A stretch of 50,061 nt of DNA from Corinectria fuckeliana (lineage: Eukaryota; Ascomycota; Sordariomycetes; Hypocreales; Nectriaceae). The DNA is taken from NCBI GenBank assembly GCA_019137255.1, contig WPDH01000077.1, positions 1-50,061 of the forward strand, in the 5' to 3' direction. Shown in pieces: positions 1 through 9,944 of this stretch. Both the position numbers and the translations under genes were made by a program. Every line of letters begins with the position of its first letter. Positions within the stretch are counted from its first letter, which is position 1. The notes beneath the pieces were generated by a model that saw only the letters and a list, made by a program, of their open reading frames with translations, made no database searches and was not told where the DNA came from.

Positions 1-425
1 ATTATTATACTTTATATAAGTATATATTTAGTTATTTATTAGGTAAAAGATAAGTCTATTAGATTAATAATAAAAGTAGATAAAAATATAAATATAAGAA
101 GCTATTAGCTATAATTAGGATAATATATAGCACTAAGAGACTATTTATAAACCTCTAAGTAGGTAATTAGTTTATTTAGATAGAATATTATAAGTATAAA
201 TAAAAAGAGCTTTTTTATAATAAAAAGAAGAAAAAGAAGAAAGTATAATAAAGTATAAAAAGATATATAAGAGTATATAGCTATATATAATTTCTTTTAT
301 TATTAATTAGTTACTATAGTAATAAAAACTTTAATCTCTTTATATATAAATAAATAAGATAAAGATATAGTTCTTTATTATAATATAATATTATATATAA
401 TTAAATAAAGCTTATATAATATAGT
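1..425. repeat. AT-rich, RIP-like block (left edge)
   Basis: This stretch is almost entirely A and T with dense TA steps and no usable reading frame. The few C residues are nearly always followed by T, and the few G residues are nearly always preceded by A. CA, TG and CG are close to absent. That is the footprint expected when repeat-induced point mutation converts C to T at CA and CG on both strands of a duplicated element. The original element cannot be recognised. The block starts outside the window. Confidence 0.8.
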
Positions 426-1627
426 AGGGTGACCCTAGTGCGAAAATTTAAAAAAAAGTTAATATGAGACACTGGGCCTTATAGCCTTCTGTACAATATC
501 GATCAATAGGTCTGGACCGGTCCTATCACCCAAAACATGTCGATCTGGCTCGTTTCCTACCCTGGACTCTGGGAGATCATATAATAAATCACCTCTTGCT
601 CTCTAATGCAAGCCTCTACTATTAACTGGATGGTCTAGTTATATGATGAGGAATCAGTAGTTGCATGTCACTCCATCCCTGTCTGTGTTTCTCAAGGTTG
701 ATCGTGTCGGAAGCTTCGGTCCAGCCTGTAGGCCTAAGTTACATGGCATGGATTCATTGTATCCCGATCTTCGATTTCATGTCCCCACCGCCTGTTGCCA
801 TACAAAATATAACGTCTCTACATAATATCTAGATAATAATACACCCCAAGGACCAATAACAGCCCTGATATTAGCCGCAACTATCGTTGTCGCTTTTGTG
901 ACATTCACGCTCTTCATGCTGAAAGCTGCACTTGAAGCTGAAGTTGCTTATCTGGCGAGACTTATGTACAGCCGGCGAGCTATTCCTAGGGCTATTTGCA
1001 CACGGGCTACTCAGGTAAATCGGAGGCAACGAGAGGATATAAAGCCATTTCCTCCATGCTGCCATGGTCGACAGCAGTGGATATTGTCAAGGTTGAGGAT
1101 GCCGATATTATGGTAGCCATGTACCTATTCATACATTTTGATTGCTTGACTGTCTAACCCCGGCCAGTTTCACCGGAATATGGCTTCCTTCAATATGAAT
1201 GTCACAAAGAAATACAAATTTCGAGTTCACTACTTCGTGGAGCCGAGCCAAACACAGACTGCGCAACGTGAGAACTTGACAAGACAATCCACAACAACCG
1301 GTCAGATTTTATACTACCAAATTTGATTACTAGACTTCTTAAACAGTCACTTGCCTGGTGATGAAGGAGTGACAAGGCACGGTGAGTGAAGTGGGGCCAG
1401 AGCTTCCTTTAGCCGAAGTTTTTCCAGTTGCGGCAATCGAGAAGACGCGCGCCTGGACCTTCCGTTCTTACAAGCAGTGCCAAAATACAACAACTCTCAC
1501 ATCGCGATGTCGTCTTGAAATCGTGACTGAGGAGGCGCACAGTGGACAAAACGCAAGCACACAGCTCCACTTCCACGAAGAGGCCTTGGCCGAACACACA
1601 CATATATCCCGCCAGGATTCTATCACC
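426..1627. other. Gene-free stretch between AT block and TAF8
   Basis: Base composition becomes normal abruptly at about 426. Only short, unrelated frames are open here and none resembles a known family. The last part, about 1380-1627, is an open frame continuous with TAF8 but without an upstream ATG, so it is read as 5' leader. A 13-base palindrome (TAGGGTGACCCTA, 425-437) sits exactly on the compositional boundary. Confidence 0.5.
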
Positions 1628-2609
1628 ATGACGCCAAAGCGAAGCCTCTCCCCTGCGGAGGAGCTCCAGCCGAACCCGAAGCGCCCGCGGGTGGGCGACG
1701 GTGTCGCAGAGACGGACGACATGCCTGAGGATGACTCGAAGGCCATCAAGTCGCTTTCCCCGACAAAACACTTCCAAGCCAGGTCCGGCATCCAGCGATC
1801 AATTGCCATGATCCTGAAACATGACGGGTTCGACTCCGCAAGTCCCGAAGCGATGGAAAGCTTCACTGGCATCGTCGAAACTTGTGAGCATATGCTTAGC
1901 ATGCTGCTGGCATCCTTGAGTCGCTAAACAACCCTCACTAGATATCGAGTCTATGATCGCAGACGCCAAATCCCTTGCTCTCGCCGCTCGTCGCGAACAC
2001 CCCATCCCTCCCGACTACGAGCATATGCTACGGCGGCATAATGTGCGCCCACCATCGCTGAAACCCCATTTGAAACCTCCCCTACCGAAACAGTCGCTAC
2101 CTCCGAAATATGCAGATGCCTATCTCGAAGACAAGGATGCGTATACTACTTTGCCGCTCCTAGGAGAAGAATTGAGCGGACAGGCCGACAAAGACGAAAA
2201 AGAATTTATTCCAGCATCGTTCCCTGACTTCCCCAGCAAGCATACATACAAGTTCACGCCACAGGAGGACACCAGCACACGGGATTCCAAAAAGATTCGC
2301 GAGGAAGCTGCTAGGACTGCCCAACAGGGCGAGGATGCTCTCCGACGGTTGGTTCGAGCCTCGAAGATGCGCAAGCAGAAGGAGGCCAAGCTACTGGTGG
2401 AGCGTGATGTTGATGGCAAAGAACGCTTCCGCCTCTGGGAGTCAACCATGAAGCGCTTCATGGGGGTTGAGGGCCGGGGAGAGCATACTGATTTAATGGA
2501 GATTGCTGATCACAGCATGATTGTCAATGGCGATACGCTTTTCTTACGCAAGGAGATCCCACGCCTTGGCAAGAGATCAGCAGCTCTGGCTGGCAAGAAG
2601 CCTCTGTAA
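1628..2609 (+). CDS. TAF8: TFIID subunit TAF8 (histone-fold protein)
   Basis: Predicted 307-residue nuclear protein from two exons, 1628-1883 and 1942-2609. The 58-bp intron joins in phase 1 to give ...GIVETYIESMIADAK.... Residues about 55-105 form the bromodomain-associated histone fold (IQRSIAMILKHDGF, then ALAARREHPIPPDY). Residues about 180-195 carry the conserved TAF8 C-terminal box, FPDFPSKHTYKFTP. In TFIID this protein pairs with TAF10 and takes part in promoter recognition by RNA polymerase II. The short basic N-terminus (PKRSLSP, PKRPR) looks like a nuclear localisation signal. The start is the first in-frame ATG with good context (CACCATGA). The order of histone fold then Pro/His-Tyr box supports TAF8 rather than another TAF. 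Confidence 0.88.
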
Positions 2610-3368
2610 GAGAACTTTCCCCGCCCTTGCGATTCGGGAAGAGGCCCGACCAACTCAAATCCTTGAGCTCTGAGGAAACACGCCTTTTTCTTCTCGAGGG
2701 CTGGAAGGTCATGATATTAACCACGGGTGAAAATGCTGGCTTGGGATTTGGGGGTGAGTGGGCCTAAAATACCATGCTGAGCACTGGTAAAGCGTTGGAG
2801 GACATAGCAAAGAATATGCATGATACCCATGGAAAGGAAAATGGGAGTTTAAATGGCGTATGGAGTCTTGGGCATTTGTCTTTCGACATCTTAGATAAGA
2901 AAGGCTAGGAGAGGAAGGGCTTTGGATTGAAGTAGAGCACGAGAGGGCTTAATGTAATACGTGTGAAAGGCAAGACATGTAGTAAAGTGACATCTCAAGT
3001 GACATCCTAAGAGACATCCGTTGACTGCAGGCGGGGCCTTATATTCAAAGCGACAACTTGCGGTTCTCATTTCCGTTTCGTGAGGCTGAGCCTCAGAAGC
3101 AAGCGCATCCACCTGTGTGTGGCTGGCCCCGCGCGAGGCTGAAAGGTCCGGAACAATCGGTACGTACCGCTCCGTACTGTGCATGTCTCGCGAAAAGCGG
3201 GGCCAAGACTTGCGGCCCTAATTTTGAACCCACACAAAAAATCCCAATTTCAGCTGGCGAAGCTTCCAAGATCCGACCGGGCCTAGGTTTTGCAGAGCAG
3301 CCCCTCGACTCTGAATTTTTTCCTCCCTCACGCACCTTGAACCTCTGCATCACCTCGTCACCGTTGCA
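2610..3368. other. Intergenic: TAF8 3' end and RACK1 promoter
   Basis: No convincing gene is seen. The distal half should hold the promoter and leader of the RACK1 gene. It contains a GCCCTAATT element at 3215 that recurs upstream of the eL18 gene, and a pyrimidine-rich stretch at about 3325-3365 just before the start codon. Confidence 0.5.
3215..3223 (+). promoter_or_regulatory. GCCCTAATT element upstream of RACK1
   Basis: The nine bases GCCCTAATT lie 146 bp upstream of the RACK1 start codon. The same nine bases occur upstream of the eL18 ribosomal protein gene at 12535-12543 on the other strand. TTAGGG-core sites bound by Tbf1-type factors drive ribosomal protein genes in several fungi, and RACK1 is a ribosome component. 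Co-regulation is an inference from the shared word only. Confidence 0.35.
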
Positions 3369-4805
3369 ATGGCCGAACAATTGATCCTCAAGGGCACTCT
3401 CGAGGGCCACGTACGTCGACCCCTTCCTTCCGTCTCGCGGCCGTCGGCGCAGACATGGGCGTGCTGATGGGCATGCTCATGTCCCCCCCTCGCGCACCGA
3501 AACTGAATCCCGATCTTGTGGACTGGATGCTGACGAGTGTTTGCAGAATGGCTGGGTCACCAGCCTGGCCACCTCGATGGAGAAGTATGTTGAATGCCGC
3601 CATGTCGTCGATGAACTGACTGACTAACCTTCCTCTCCAGCCCCAACATGCTCCTTTCCGCCTCCCGAGACAAGACTCTGATCATCTGGAACCTCACTCG
3701 CGATGAGACCCAGTACGGTTACCCCAAGCGATCGCTCAAGGGTCACTCTCACATCGTCTCTGACTGTGTACGTCTCCCCCGCCGCCTCGGGCGTAAAACA
3801 TGCAAGTGATTGGGAGAGCAAGCGCTGATCTGTTGTTGCTCGATACAGGTCATCTCCTCCGATGGTGCCTACGCTCTGTCCGCTTCGTGGGACAAGACTC
3901 TGCGCCTCTGGGAGCTTGCCACTGGCACCACCACTCGACGATTCGTCGGCCACACTAACGACGTCCTCTCCGTGTCCTTCTCGGCCGACAACCGACAGAT
4001 CGTATCTGGCTCCCGCGACCGAACAATCAAGCTGTGGAACACGCTCGGTGACTGCAAGTACACCATCTCCGAGAAGGGCCACACTGAGTGGGTTTCCTGC
4101 GTCCGCTTCAGCCCCAACCCTCAGAACCCCGTCATTGTCTCCAGCGGCTGGGACAAGCTAGTCAAGGTACGTTGAGGCAGAGAGGCAGCCTAAGGCCTAT
4201 CATTCCCCTTCCCAAGATCCTACATGATGTTTCGCAACGTATTTGCTACTTCAGAGCCTGTTTTACACAGGCCATGAGACAATTTTTCATCTTTGCCCTG
4301 ATTCGGACCCAAAGCCCTTCTTGATTTCTACACTCCGCATATTCGTCGTAGCAGCGTTTGGTCTAACTGATAATTATAGGTTTGGGAGCTCTCGACCTGC
4401 AAGCTCCAGACTGACCACATCGGTCACACCGGCTACATCAACACCGTCACCATCTCCCCCGACGGCTCTCTCTGCGCCTCCGGTGGCAAGGACGGTACCA
4501 CCATGCTTTGGGATCTCAACGAGTCCAAGCACCTCTACTCCCTCAACGCCAACGATGAGATCCACGCTCTTGTCTTCTCCCCCAACCGATACTGGCTCTG
4601 CGCTGCCACTGCTAGCAGCATCATCATCTTCGATCTCGAGAAGAAGAGCAAGGTTGACGAGCTCAAGCCCGAGTTCACCTCCGTCGGCAAGAAGAGCCGA
4701 GAGCCTGAGTGTGTCAGCTTGGCCTGGTCCGCTGATGGCCAGACTCTCTTCGCTGGCTACACTGACAACGTCATCCGTGCCTGGGGTGTTATGTCGAGGG
4801 CGTAA
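3369..4805 (+). CDS. cpc-2: RACK1 / G-protein beta-like WD40 protein, ribosome-associated
   Basis: Five exons (3369-3410, 3547-3584, 3641-3767, 3849-4166, 4380-4805) give exactly 316 residues, the usual length for fungal RACK1. The protein starts MAEQLILKGTLEGH and ends DNVIRAWGVMSRA. It is a seven-bladed WD40 propeller with repeated GH...LWD/W units, for example SASRDKTLIIWN, SASWDKTLRLWE, SGSRDRTIKLWN and SGGKDGTTMLWD. RACK1 sits on the 40S ribosomal subunit near the mRNA exit and tunes translation. In Neurospora the orthologue cpc-2 is required for cross-pathway amino-acid control. The fourth intron is 213 bp, longer than the others, and contains a box C/D snoRNA. All splice sites are canonical and the reading frame closes perfectly across them. 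Confidence 0.97.
4221..4305 (+). ncRNA. snR24: Box C/D snoRNA of the snR24/U24 family, in RACK1 intron 4
   Basis: Inside intron 4 the order of boxes is complete. Box C is ATGATGT (4224-4230) and D' is CAGA (4252-4255). A C'-like element TGAGAC lies at 4275-4280 and box D CTGA at 4298-4301. The guide before D' contains ATTTGCTACTT (4241-4251), which is how yeast snR24 and human U24 read at this position. It pairs with the conserved 25S rRNA segment AGTAGCAAATA. In budding yeast snR24 is also nested in the intron of the RACK1 gene ASC1, so host and guest match. The predicted role is 2'-O-methylation of 25S rRNA after release from the spliced intron. The terminal stem is weak, and the second guide (before box D) does not resemble the yeast one. 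Ends are approximate. Confidence 0.85.
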
Positions 4806-5921
4806 ATGCTTTCTACCCTAAAAGAAAAGGTCGGGGTGACGGGGATGGGAACTAGCGGAAGAAGGTAGATCATTGGTGGGGCGTCAAATGGCTGGCTTTC
4901 CTCGTTTGGTCTTTATTGATGCAAAGGAAGGGGGGCGACTCAAATCTGACGAGGGCATGACGCATTTGCCGGCTAAGGTAGCCCTTGAAGGCACCGGGCA
5001 TCATCCTTTTGTTCTCCAATAAAGAACTCGAGTTTTAAATCTCTGGCGGCGGTTCCGTGATCTTGCTGTACCTATCCCGTCCCTGCTTCTGTATATGGAT
5101 ATGGCTACGGTTGATCGCAGCTCATGTGACAATGTTGTATGTGCATTTTTCTTAGAGGGAGTTCGTTACCTGGAGGATGGGAGGTATCCCCGGGGAATAT
5201 AATGAACCTCATGTACGTAGTGGACGTCGTAAAGACCACAATGATTGATGAGTCTCTAAGCGTGTGCGGGTGGTAGAGATGGTGCATGTATATTCGGTTG
5301 GCTAAACGTTCGTTGTGGAAAGGGGAGTGGGCGTCCTGCGTCTTTCGTGAGGATGAATAGTAACTTGAAATCCTTATCTTAGCCACCTTGCACTATTCCC
5401 CCTTCTTCGTTGTTGTAAAATATCACACGATGTTTTTTGCTCTCCCCCTCCACGAGTGCCTCATAAACCTGTAGATGAGGACAGAGGGAAACAAGAAGCG
5501 TCTCGATGGACATCGTCGGGGTAATTTCATCAATTGACTTTGCGGTTTAAGACTAAATGTCTAGTAAGAATACTCTGCAACGCGTAGGAACAATCAAAAC
5601 GGAATGCGCCTGTGCTGGAATGTACGGAGCGACAGGCTGTTCAGTTGATTCGAGATGGAGGCTGCTTGGCGACGCGAAGGTCTGAGTTTGTATGTTCAGT
5701 GTCGCGGTTTAAGTTCTATAAGAGGTCCATTCCAGTGAATATTGTACATGTGTTCCAGTTCTTTATTTTGAACTGGTTTGCCCCTGCAGCAATCACCTAT
5801 TGCCACATTGCCCAAACGTGTACGCCTCGGAGAGATTGCATATATCCCCCTGCCGTATGGGCGAGGCTTGACGTTGTAGACGAGTCTTGATCGGAAGGTT
5901 TCAACGACTTTCTCCATACCT
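4806..5921. other. Intergenic between convergent RACK1 and OST3
   Basis: The two flanking genes point toward each other, so this stretch should hold both 3' untranslated regions. No supported gene is seen. Short frames on either strand lack family features. Confidence 0.55.
5018..5023 (+). terminator. Candidate polyadenylation signal of RACK1
   Basis: A canonical AATAAA lies about 210 bp downstream of the RACK1 stop codon in a 3' region otherwise free of genes. Fungal polyadenylation signals are often degenerate, so this is a candidate only. Confidence 0.4.
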
Positions 5922-7075
5922 TCACATGAAAGGGGGGAGAGAGAATGGGTATCCGCCATTCTTGATGCGGAAGATGCTGAGAAGGAAGCTGTAAACAAGG
6001 AACAGCACACCGCCCCAAGCAATCACAGCAACCTGCTGCGTCTTAGAATCAGCAATACGTGGAACTTTGACGGCGAGGGAGATGGCGCAGAACGACATAA
6101 CACCATCTGAATGAATGTTAGCAGACAAGCGCAAGCAAAGAACTAGGATGTGTCATACAAAGGGCAGCGACAATCTGCGTCTCCAAACCGAACTGACTCT
6201 GGAAACCAGGGGCAACATAGCTCACCCCACCACGCCCGTCACCAGCGACATATGGGACTTTGCGGATGTGGTTGAACATGTGTCCACTGGTAAAGAGCAG
6301 GATCGAGATGAGGCTGATGGAAGCCCAGATGTTGCGGTTCTGGACAATGGGCAACACATAGGGCGACGCAGTCACCAAGACAGTACCGAGGCCGAGGATG
6401 ATGGTGATGGAGGAGGCCCATCGCATCCAGTTGATCGGTCGCTTGACGGATGGATGAGGTCGGTCGGGTAGGTGACGGGAGACCCAAGCATGGATCTGTT
6501 CAGCGCTGGGGGGACTATTCATTGTCAGGACACCAGTTGCAAGGGATTATATTCTTTTAGCACTCACCCGCTGGTGAAGTCATATCGAAGGGGTTCCTGC
6601 ACAGCGACGGCGTGGGGGCCTTGGTTAGGCTGGAAGAGAAGGAGGACTGGGGCAGTTTGGAGACCGAGCTATGCGATTGTTAGCAATACTGAATTAAGCA
6701 GGGAAGAAGCTGCTCTTGGTTACGTACGCTCAGGAAGATATCTCTGCCGTCGGTGAAATCCAAGGTTCCAAATAGCATCCGCGATGCTCCGGACTTGTCA
6801 CCCTTGGCCCAGCTCTTGCTGATGAGATCCCATTCCGGTTGGAACTCACGACAGAGCTGGCATCCAAAGCGCGCGTCCATGGCAGTCAGGAGAACAGCCA
6901 CGGTGTAGTCCCGTGGCGCCCCCGTGATGGACTTGTACGAGACATCGCCGAGCTTCAAAGGCGAGGAGCTCTGCGCCTTGGCGTGGTATTCGTCGAATCG
7001 TTCGGCTGCCGTCTTCTTGGAGACCACGCCTGCGGTCAGCAGGAGTAGAGAAAAGAGGGAAGAAAAGAGACGCAT
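5922..7075 (-). CDS. OST3: Oligosaccharyltransferase subunit Ost3/Ost6 (ER thioredoxin-fold membrane protein)
   Basis: Four exons on the minus strand (7075-6728, 6668-6568, 6514-6159, 6106-5922) give 329 residues. A signal peptide (MRLFSSLFSLLLLTAG) leads into a lumenal thioredoxin-like domain whose active-site pair is CQLC at residues 72-75. The C-terminal half has four hydrophobic segments, for example ITIILGLGTVLVTA, ISLISILLFTSG and WGGVLFLVYSFLL, as expected for Ost3/Ost6/TUSC3. In the OST complex this subunit forms transient disulfides with acceptor proteins to improve N-glycosylation. The ATG at 7075 begins the signal peptide; an in-frame extension upstream has no ATG. Ost3 and Ost6 cannot be told apart by eye, and most filamentous fungi have one copy. 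Confidence 0.93.
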
Positions 7076-7530
7076 CGTGAGAAAAGGCACGAGCTGGATC
7101 AGGGTAGGTGAAATAGAAAAGAAGTTGGCCAATTGGCCTTCAAGTTGCTACGTTGAGGTTGCTACTATGTAGAAGCTAGTGGAGCTTCGGCGTGAAGCTG
7201 AGGTGGCCTCTGAATTTGGAAACGGCTAGGGTGCCTTACCTAAGCCAAAAGACGTGCAACAGGTGGAAGCTCTCGTCAATGGATGGCCTGCATCACGTGA
7301 TATAGATCACATGAAAGGCGCTAACCCCGATAGAGCATCATGTTTACGTCCAGCCAAAACACACTCGCTCTCGGTCCTCCATTCAACATCATATGCGCCA
7401 GCATCCACGAACCCCGCGCCAAACACGTTTGATCGTATATTAAGCCTACAGTATCACATATTGCTCCCCTGTCGTTAAGACTGACGCATTATCGCTTGCC
7501 TCTATCTGCTTTGGGGCAGCACTCAACAAC
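7076..7530. promoter_or_regulatory. Divergent promoter region, OST3 and coiled-coil gene
   Basis: The two genes diverge from this 455-bp stretch, so it must carry both promoters. It contains a perfect 10-base palindrome ATCACGTGAT (7292-7301) and, a few bases on, a related TCACATGA (7307-7314). No open frame of interest is present. Confidence 0.5.
7292..7301. promoter_or_regulatory. TCACGTGA E-box (bHLH site)
   Basis: ATCACGTGAT is a 10-base palindrome containing TCACGTGA, the site read by Cbf1/USF-type basic helix-loop-helix factors. A near copy, TCACATGA, follows at 7307. It lies about 230 bp from each of the two divergent start codons. Binding is an inference. Confidence 0.4.
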
Positions 7531-9338
7531 ATGGGCGCCAAGTCGGGAGAGGTAAGGACCGATCGCCACCAACGAAGTTGGCTGGCATCACCATGCTAAT
7601 CCACTGGTTATAGCGTATGGCTCGGATAGGCAATCTCACCATGAGCCACCAAGACAACGTTCACAAAATCGACCTGGTCAACAAGGACGAGGACGCTCGT
7701 CGGCTCAAGCTGCGCGTTTTGGCTCTACGCGACGAGAATGCTTTGTTGAAGGACACAGTGGCCCAGAGAGACTCACGCCTGAGCCTCCTTGACCGACAAG
7801 GGGATAATGTGCTGGCTGAGCTGGAAGAAGCAAAGGAGAATGCCAAGCTCCAGAATGTGAGGCTTAAGAAGCAATCCAACGAATTGGCAGCTCTCAAGGT
7901 AAAGCCAGAGAATCAGAAGCAGTTGACTGACCGACTGACTGGATGCTAGACCGAACTTGAATCGTTCAACGGGTCAATGCAAGACTCAAGTAAAGCCCTG
8001 CAGGAAAAGTTCGCACTCGACCGAGAACTGAACCGAATTCGACCCGAGATCGAACACCTGAAATCACAACTTACAAACCACCAGGCCGTGGTTGCAGAGA
8101 AGCATGATCTCGAAAGACAACTAAACTCCCTTGAAGTCGAGCTACAAAACGAGAAGCGATCCAAACAGCGTATCCAGCAAAAGAGCGATACCGAGGCCAG
8201 CGAGGATTGGAAGACGCGTTTAGGGGCATTGGAGGAAAAACACGCATCCGACAAGAAGGAATGGGAAAAGGCCAAGAAGGAACTGGAGCGAGAGCTTCGA
8301 GAGGCTCAAGGCCAAAGCGAGCGGTTCGAGGAACGAGCATCAACGATCAAGTTGAAGTTGAAGAATGTGCAGTTCGAGCTGAAAGTTGCACGCGACGAGC
8401 TTGAAAGAAGCCAAGCAGAGCTTGAAACCATGCGGAAGGCGTCTCGAATGGCCCATGACCAGCCTAGGAAGACGGTCACTATGAAGCCTCCGCCTTCCCG
8501 CAAACGACGGGCCAATGATATGACAATGGAGGACATCAGCATCGGGACGCCCGGCCCGGACGAGGTTACCCACAAACGACCATCGAAGAAGCGGGCAGCG
8601 GAGCTCGCCATGGTTGGGGAGAAGTCTACGTTCTCCATCACGCCCTTCCTCAACAGAACCAAGAACCTCTCCGATGAGTCCATGGACCTGCCATCTCCGA
8701 CCAACAGGCTAGCGGGCGTCCCGGATGCAGTTATCGAAAAGGACGAGGACGAGGAGGTTGAGGAGGCTGAAGCAGTGGCTGCTAGTAGTGAGCCCCAGGC
8801 GCCAGAGGAGCCAACCGAGGATGCGGTGGCCGAGGTGGAGACTCGGAAAGCTGCAGCTCCCAAGCCGCGAAAGCAACGGGGTCGGCCACGCAAGGCTCTC
8901 GACGACGCGCCGACTTTGAAGAAGAATATGCCGAGCTCGTCCGTGCAGAGGATGCAAACGTCGCAAGGCAGCGGCAAGCCTGAAACGGTGGTCGAGGAGC
9001 CCGAGCCGGAAGAATTCGAGCAAAAATCTGGAGCAGCGAAACGGGTGAAGAAGACCCTGGAGCTCAAGGTTAAGGGCCTTGAGTCGCGGCCTGGCAACGC
9101 GAGCGTCCTAGAAGCAGACGGAAAGAAGAAGAAGCGCAAGATGCTGGGTGGTAGCAACAAGACGTTGTTTGACGACGACGACGTTGAGATTGCACCGAGA
9201 CCCGTGAAGCCGCAGCTGCACGCCGGCCGAAGGCTTAAAGCGCCCCTGGGCGGCGCAGCGAATGCTTTTGGCGGAAAGACGTTTTCACCACTGAAGAGAG
9301 ATCGACGAGGAATCCATGCGAGCTACTTGCATGAGTAA
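7531..9338 (+). CDS. Coiled-coil nuclear protein with AT-hook; possible monopolin Lrs4/Mde4 relative
   Basis: Three exons (7531-7551, 7614-7898, 7950-9338) give 564 residues. Residues about 20-290 are a long heptad-type coiled coil rich in E, K, L and R. The C-terminal half is polar and disordered, with basic clusters (PSRKRRAND, KRPSKKRAAE), an acidic stretch, and an AT-hook-like QRGRPRK at about residue 411. Short conserved-looking motifs are SITPFLNRT and, at the very end, TFSPLKRDRRGIHASYL. An N-terminal coiled coil followed by a basic disordered tail resembles fungal Lrs4/Mde4 monopolin subunits, which clamp kinetochore microtubule sites. That assignment rests on general form and remembered motif style, not on an alignment. 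The first exon encodes only seven residues (MGAKSGE). Frame and splice sites are consistent throughout. Confidence 0.82.
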
Positions 9339-9944
9339 CAAGAAGGATTGGAACGATGAATGGCGGTCTGGGAACGGGTATCTACATGGTTTACGGTTAC
9401 GGTTGCATAAGGGCGGCGTTTTGGGATTGAGGCTTTGGTAAATCATTTATTTCGATTGCAGTTTCCGGCTTTGACTTGGAAATGCGAAGATATTTCAAGA
9501 AAACAGTGTGCGTCAGCCTCGTGAAGTAAAGGGATGCGGCCGTAAAACAACTGATCCGGTTGCAATGATGCCTCTAAGCAGATTGCTACCCGACGTTTTC
9601 CTCCAAGGCACCACTCCCATACCTATTACTTGAAATGTTCCCCTTTGCATGATTCCTGGCACTTGGAATCAATACGCGTAGACCATTATATTTACTATAT
9701 TAGACAGGTACGGAATATCCGTATGGTTGCAAGGTATTGACTGTACTAGTAGTGATTGCACTAGTAGTAACTCAGGCCCCGGCTTTCTATGAGAAGGAAA
9801 AAAGTCATAGCTCGCACCTCCCCATCTGCTAATAATCCGCTTCGCAACTCGATCATGAAGAAGACTTGATATATCTGTCGTCTCTCAGCGTTTCTCTAAT
9901 ATCCACCGCCGGACCGACCTCGTCTCGGACCCGGTTTCTTCACC
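9339..9944. other. Intergenic, coiled-coil gene to MRM2
   Basis: Nothing supported is seen. A locally AT-rich stretch lies at about 9680-9710 and a CTAGTAGT direct repeat at about 9747-9768. The last 100 bp are the likely leader of the downstream gene. Confidence 0.5.

Noticed and set aside
1382..1627. Upstream extension of the TAF8 frame
   Set aside because: The extension opens with GTG, contains no ATG, and the good-context ATG at 1628 directly precedes a basic N-terminus.
3411..3546. A second box C/D snoRNA in RACK1 intron 1
   Set aside because: CTGATGG and two CTGA words are present, but spacing and guide regions do not form a convincing C-D'-C'-D order.
8306..9160. 284-codon frame antisense to the coiled-coil gene
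   Set aside because: It mirrors the repetitive codon use of the charged coiled-coil protein and gives a Ser/Phe-rich translation without motifs.
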